A stretch of DNA of 64,000 bases from positions 62,001 to 126,000 of the forward strand of contig NZ_JAFIMU010000004.1 in the NCBI RefSeq assembly GCF_017302985.1, given 5' to 3'. The notes below the pieces were generated by a model, which did not search any database, was not told the DNA's origin, and saw only the letters and a list, made by a program, of their open reading frames with translations. Positions 62,605 through 64,000 of this stretch are shown here, one piece after another (position 1 is the first letter of the stretch; every line of letters starts with the position of its first letter). The stretch is from Corallococcus macrosporus (GTDB lineage Bacteria > Myxococcota > Myxococcia > Myxococcales > Myxococcaceae). A program made the position numbers and the translations under genes.

Positions 62605-64000
62605 GGGCTGTCTCCGAGGGTGAAATAGAAGGTCGCACCCTGATCCACCGCGGCTTCGGTCCAGAGGCGTCCGCCGTGGCGTCTCACGATGCGTTGCACG
62701 GTCGCGAGTCCTATCCCGGTGCCGGGGTACGCCGTGGCGTCGTGCAGCCGCTGGAACGGCGCGAAGAGCTTGTCACTGTAGGCCATGTCGAAGCCCGCGC
62801 CGTCATCCCGGACGAAGAACGCACCGTCGGCCTTCCCCACCTGGATGTGCCCCGTCTCGCGCCGCCCGGTGAACTTCCACGCATTGCCGAGCAGGTTCTC
62901 GAAGGCGACCCGCAGCAGGCGGTTGTCGGCGCGCGCGCGCAGGCCGGGGGCGATGCTCACCTCCACGGCGCGCGTGGGGTCGCGTGCCCGCAGCTCGTCG
63001 GCCACGGAGGCGGCCAGGCTGCTGACGTCCACGTCCCCCCGCTCCAGCGGCGCGCGCGACAGCCGGGACAGCTTGAGCAGGTCGTCGATGAGCTGCCCCA
63101 TGCGGCCGGCCGCCGCGCGCACGCGGGCCAGGTAGCCCCGCCCGCGCTCGGAGAGGGACCCGGCCACGTCCTCCTCGACGAGCCGCAGGAAGCCGTCAAT
63201 GCCGCGCAGGGGCGCGCGCAGGTCGTGCGACACCGAATAGCTGAAGGCCTCCAGCTGGGCGTTCGCCTCCTGCAGCTCCGCGGTGCGGGCGGTCACCTGC
63301 GCCTCCAGGCTTCCGGCGTGCAATTCCAGCTCACGGCGCAGCCGTCCCTGCTCCAGGGCGATGGCCACCTGGTCCGCCACCTCTTCGGCCACCTGGGTGG
63401 CCATGCTGTCGAAGGCCCCCTCGCGCGTGCTCGAGAGCCGGAGGGCCCCCCGGCGGCCACCCCCCAGCGTGAGCGGCAGCTCCAGCCAATGGGGGCGCTC
63501 CCGTGGGGGCGCCTCGTTGGCGGAGCGGGGGCGCTCGTGGCGCAGCGTCTCCGGGGCCTCGACGCTCACGGTCCAGCGGGAGACCTCCTCGCCCGGCTCG
63601 GCGATGAGCAGGCTGGCCTCTTCGCAGCCAATGAGGCGGCGCAGGGAGGAGAGCGCGGTGCGCGCGACGTCCTGCTGGGAGACCGCCTGGAGGATGGCGC
63701 GGTCGATGGCGTGCAGCGCCTCCAGGCGCTCCGCGTACCCGAGCAACTGGGCCTCGGCCCGCTTTCTCTCGGTGATGTCCATGTTGGTGCCCATCCATTC
63801 GCGGACGCTCCCATCCGCGTTGAGGACGGGCGCCGCGCGCGCGAGCATCGGGGTGTACGTGCCGTCGGGCCTGCGCACGCGGTACTCCACCTCGTAGGGG
63901 CTGCGGCGGGCCACCGCCTCCCTCCAGGCCCCCACCGCCTGCGCCCGGTCCTCGGGATGCAGCGCATCGAGCCATCCGTACCCCTTCATCTCCTCGTACG
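62601..64000 (-). CDS. PAS-GAF sensor histidine kinase (5' partial)
   Basis: Soluble kinase whose frame is open to the right window edge; the ATG at 63989 lies inside a PAS domain, so it is probably not the true start. What is visible: the end of a PAS_3 domain (YGWLDALHPEDR, RRPDGTYTPMLARAAPVLN, MGTNMDITERKRAE), a GAF domain at about 90-220, a coiled stretch, HisKA with FSYSVSHDLRAPLRG (His near 253), and the ATPase with NLLGNAWKFT, RDDGAGFDM and GTGIGLATV. The family is bacteriophytochrome-like in its kinase core. First visible gene of the three-gene signalling operon. Confidence 0.9.
   Translation of the reverse strand, partial: YEEMKGYGWLDALHPEDRAQAVGAWREAVARRSPYEVEYRVRRPDGTYTPMLARAAPVLNADGSVREWMGTNMDITERKRAEAQLLGYAERLEALHAIDRAILQAVSQQDVARTALSSLRRLIGCEEASLLIAEPGEEVSRWTVSVEAPETLRHERPRSANEAPPRERPHWLELPLTLGGGRRGALRLSSTREGAFDSMATQVAEEVADQVAIALEQGRLRRELELHAGSLEAQVTARTAELQEANAQLEAFSYSVSHDLRAPLRGIDGFLRLVEEDVAGSLSERGRGYLARVRAAAGRMGQLIDDLLKLSRLSRAPLERGDVDVSSLAASVADELRARDPTRAVEVSIAPGLRARADNRLLRVAFENLLGNAWKFTGRRETGHIQVGKADGAFFVRDDGAGFDMAYSDKLFAPFQRLHDATAYPGTGIGLATVQRIVRRHGGRLWTEAAVDQGATFYFTLGDSP

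Overview
The window is high-GC, densely coded DNA of a soil myxobacterium, most likely of the Corallococcus/Myxococcus group. This is inferred from family content rather than from any marker-gene match: delta-60 repeat lipoproteins, DUF4388 and MXAN_5187-like proteins, HEAT and TPR secreted proteins, a very long acidic RpoD, many two-component proteins, many lipoproteins with Asp/Gly/Pro linkers, and GTG starts with 4-base ATGA/GTGA overlaps. Long antisense ORFs are everywhere because of the GC-rich third codon position and were ignored.

Layout. 1-12979 is accessory and envelope material: a LytS/LytTR two-component pair cut by the left edge, an exported beta-propeller protein, a PPC-domain lipoprotein, a small Cys-rich lipoprotein, a peptidoglycan-binding/EEP-nuclease fusion, a J-domain protein, a delta-60 lipoprotein, an amidohydrolase, an exported TPR-like protein with a Cys-rich lipoprotein, an exported agmatine/peptidyl-arginine deiminase-like lipoprotein and an Imm-5-like protein. 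13077-19314 (minus) holds a giant transglutaminase/DUF3857 protein, a LuxI/FeeM-like acyltransferase and an enhancer-binding-type ATPase that has lost its GAFTGA loop. 19574-21313 is a phosphoesterase lipoprotein.

21326-29233 is the most interesting part. An intact tRNA-Ile2(CAT) gene at 29161-29233 and a degenerate copy of its 3' 45 bases at 21326-21370 flank, in direct orientation, a compact four-gene minus-strand operon with every gene overlapping the next. It encodes an ECF-sigma-like protein, two unrecognised proteins, and a 1743-residue protein with a Lon-peptidase-like N-terminus, a NACHT/STAND NTPase and a long HEAT-repeat tail. The geometry is that of an integrative island in a tRNA 3' end, and the architecture (effector - STAND - repeat sensor) is that of a conflict or antiphage system. 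I read it as a candidate undescribed sigma/STAND-protease defence island.

29306-34873 is the macromolecular synthesis cluster (rpsU, yqeY, dnaG, rpoD) with an alkyltransferase-like protein downstream. 35010-49719 holds HEAT proteins, an FHA-GGDEF cyclase, asparaginase, a DsbA-like lipoprotein, a DUF4388 protein overlapping truD, an OmpA/TSP3 protein with a DUF4398 lipoprotein, a DUF1460 protein, a receiver protein, a ribosome hibernation factor and an MXAN_5187-like membrane protein. 49807-56933 is a minus-strand operon of PBP1A, an FG-GAP protein, a family-5 solute-binding protein and an NtrY-like kinase. 57044-64000 holds a TPR protein, xth, thrC, a small conserved protein and a three-gene two-component operon cut by the right edge. 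Hairpins that look like terminators, most without a U-tract, separate several convergent pairs.
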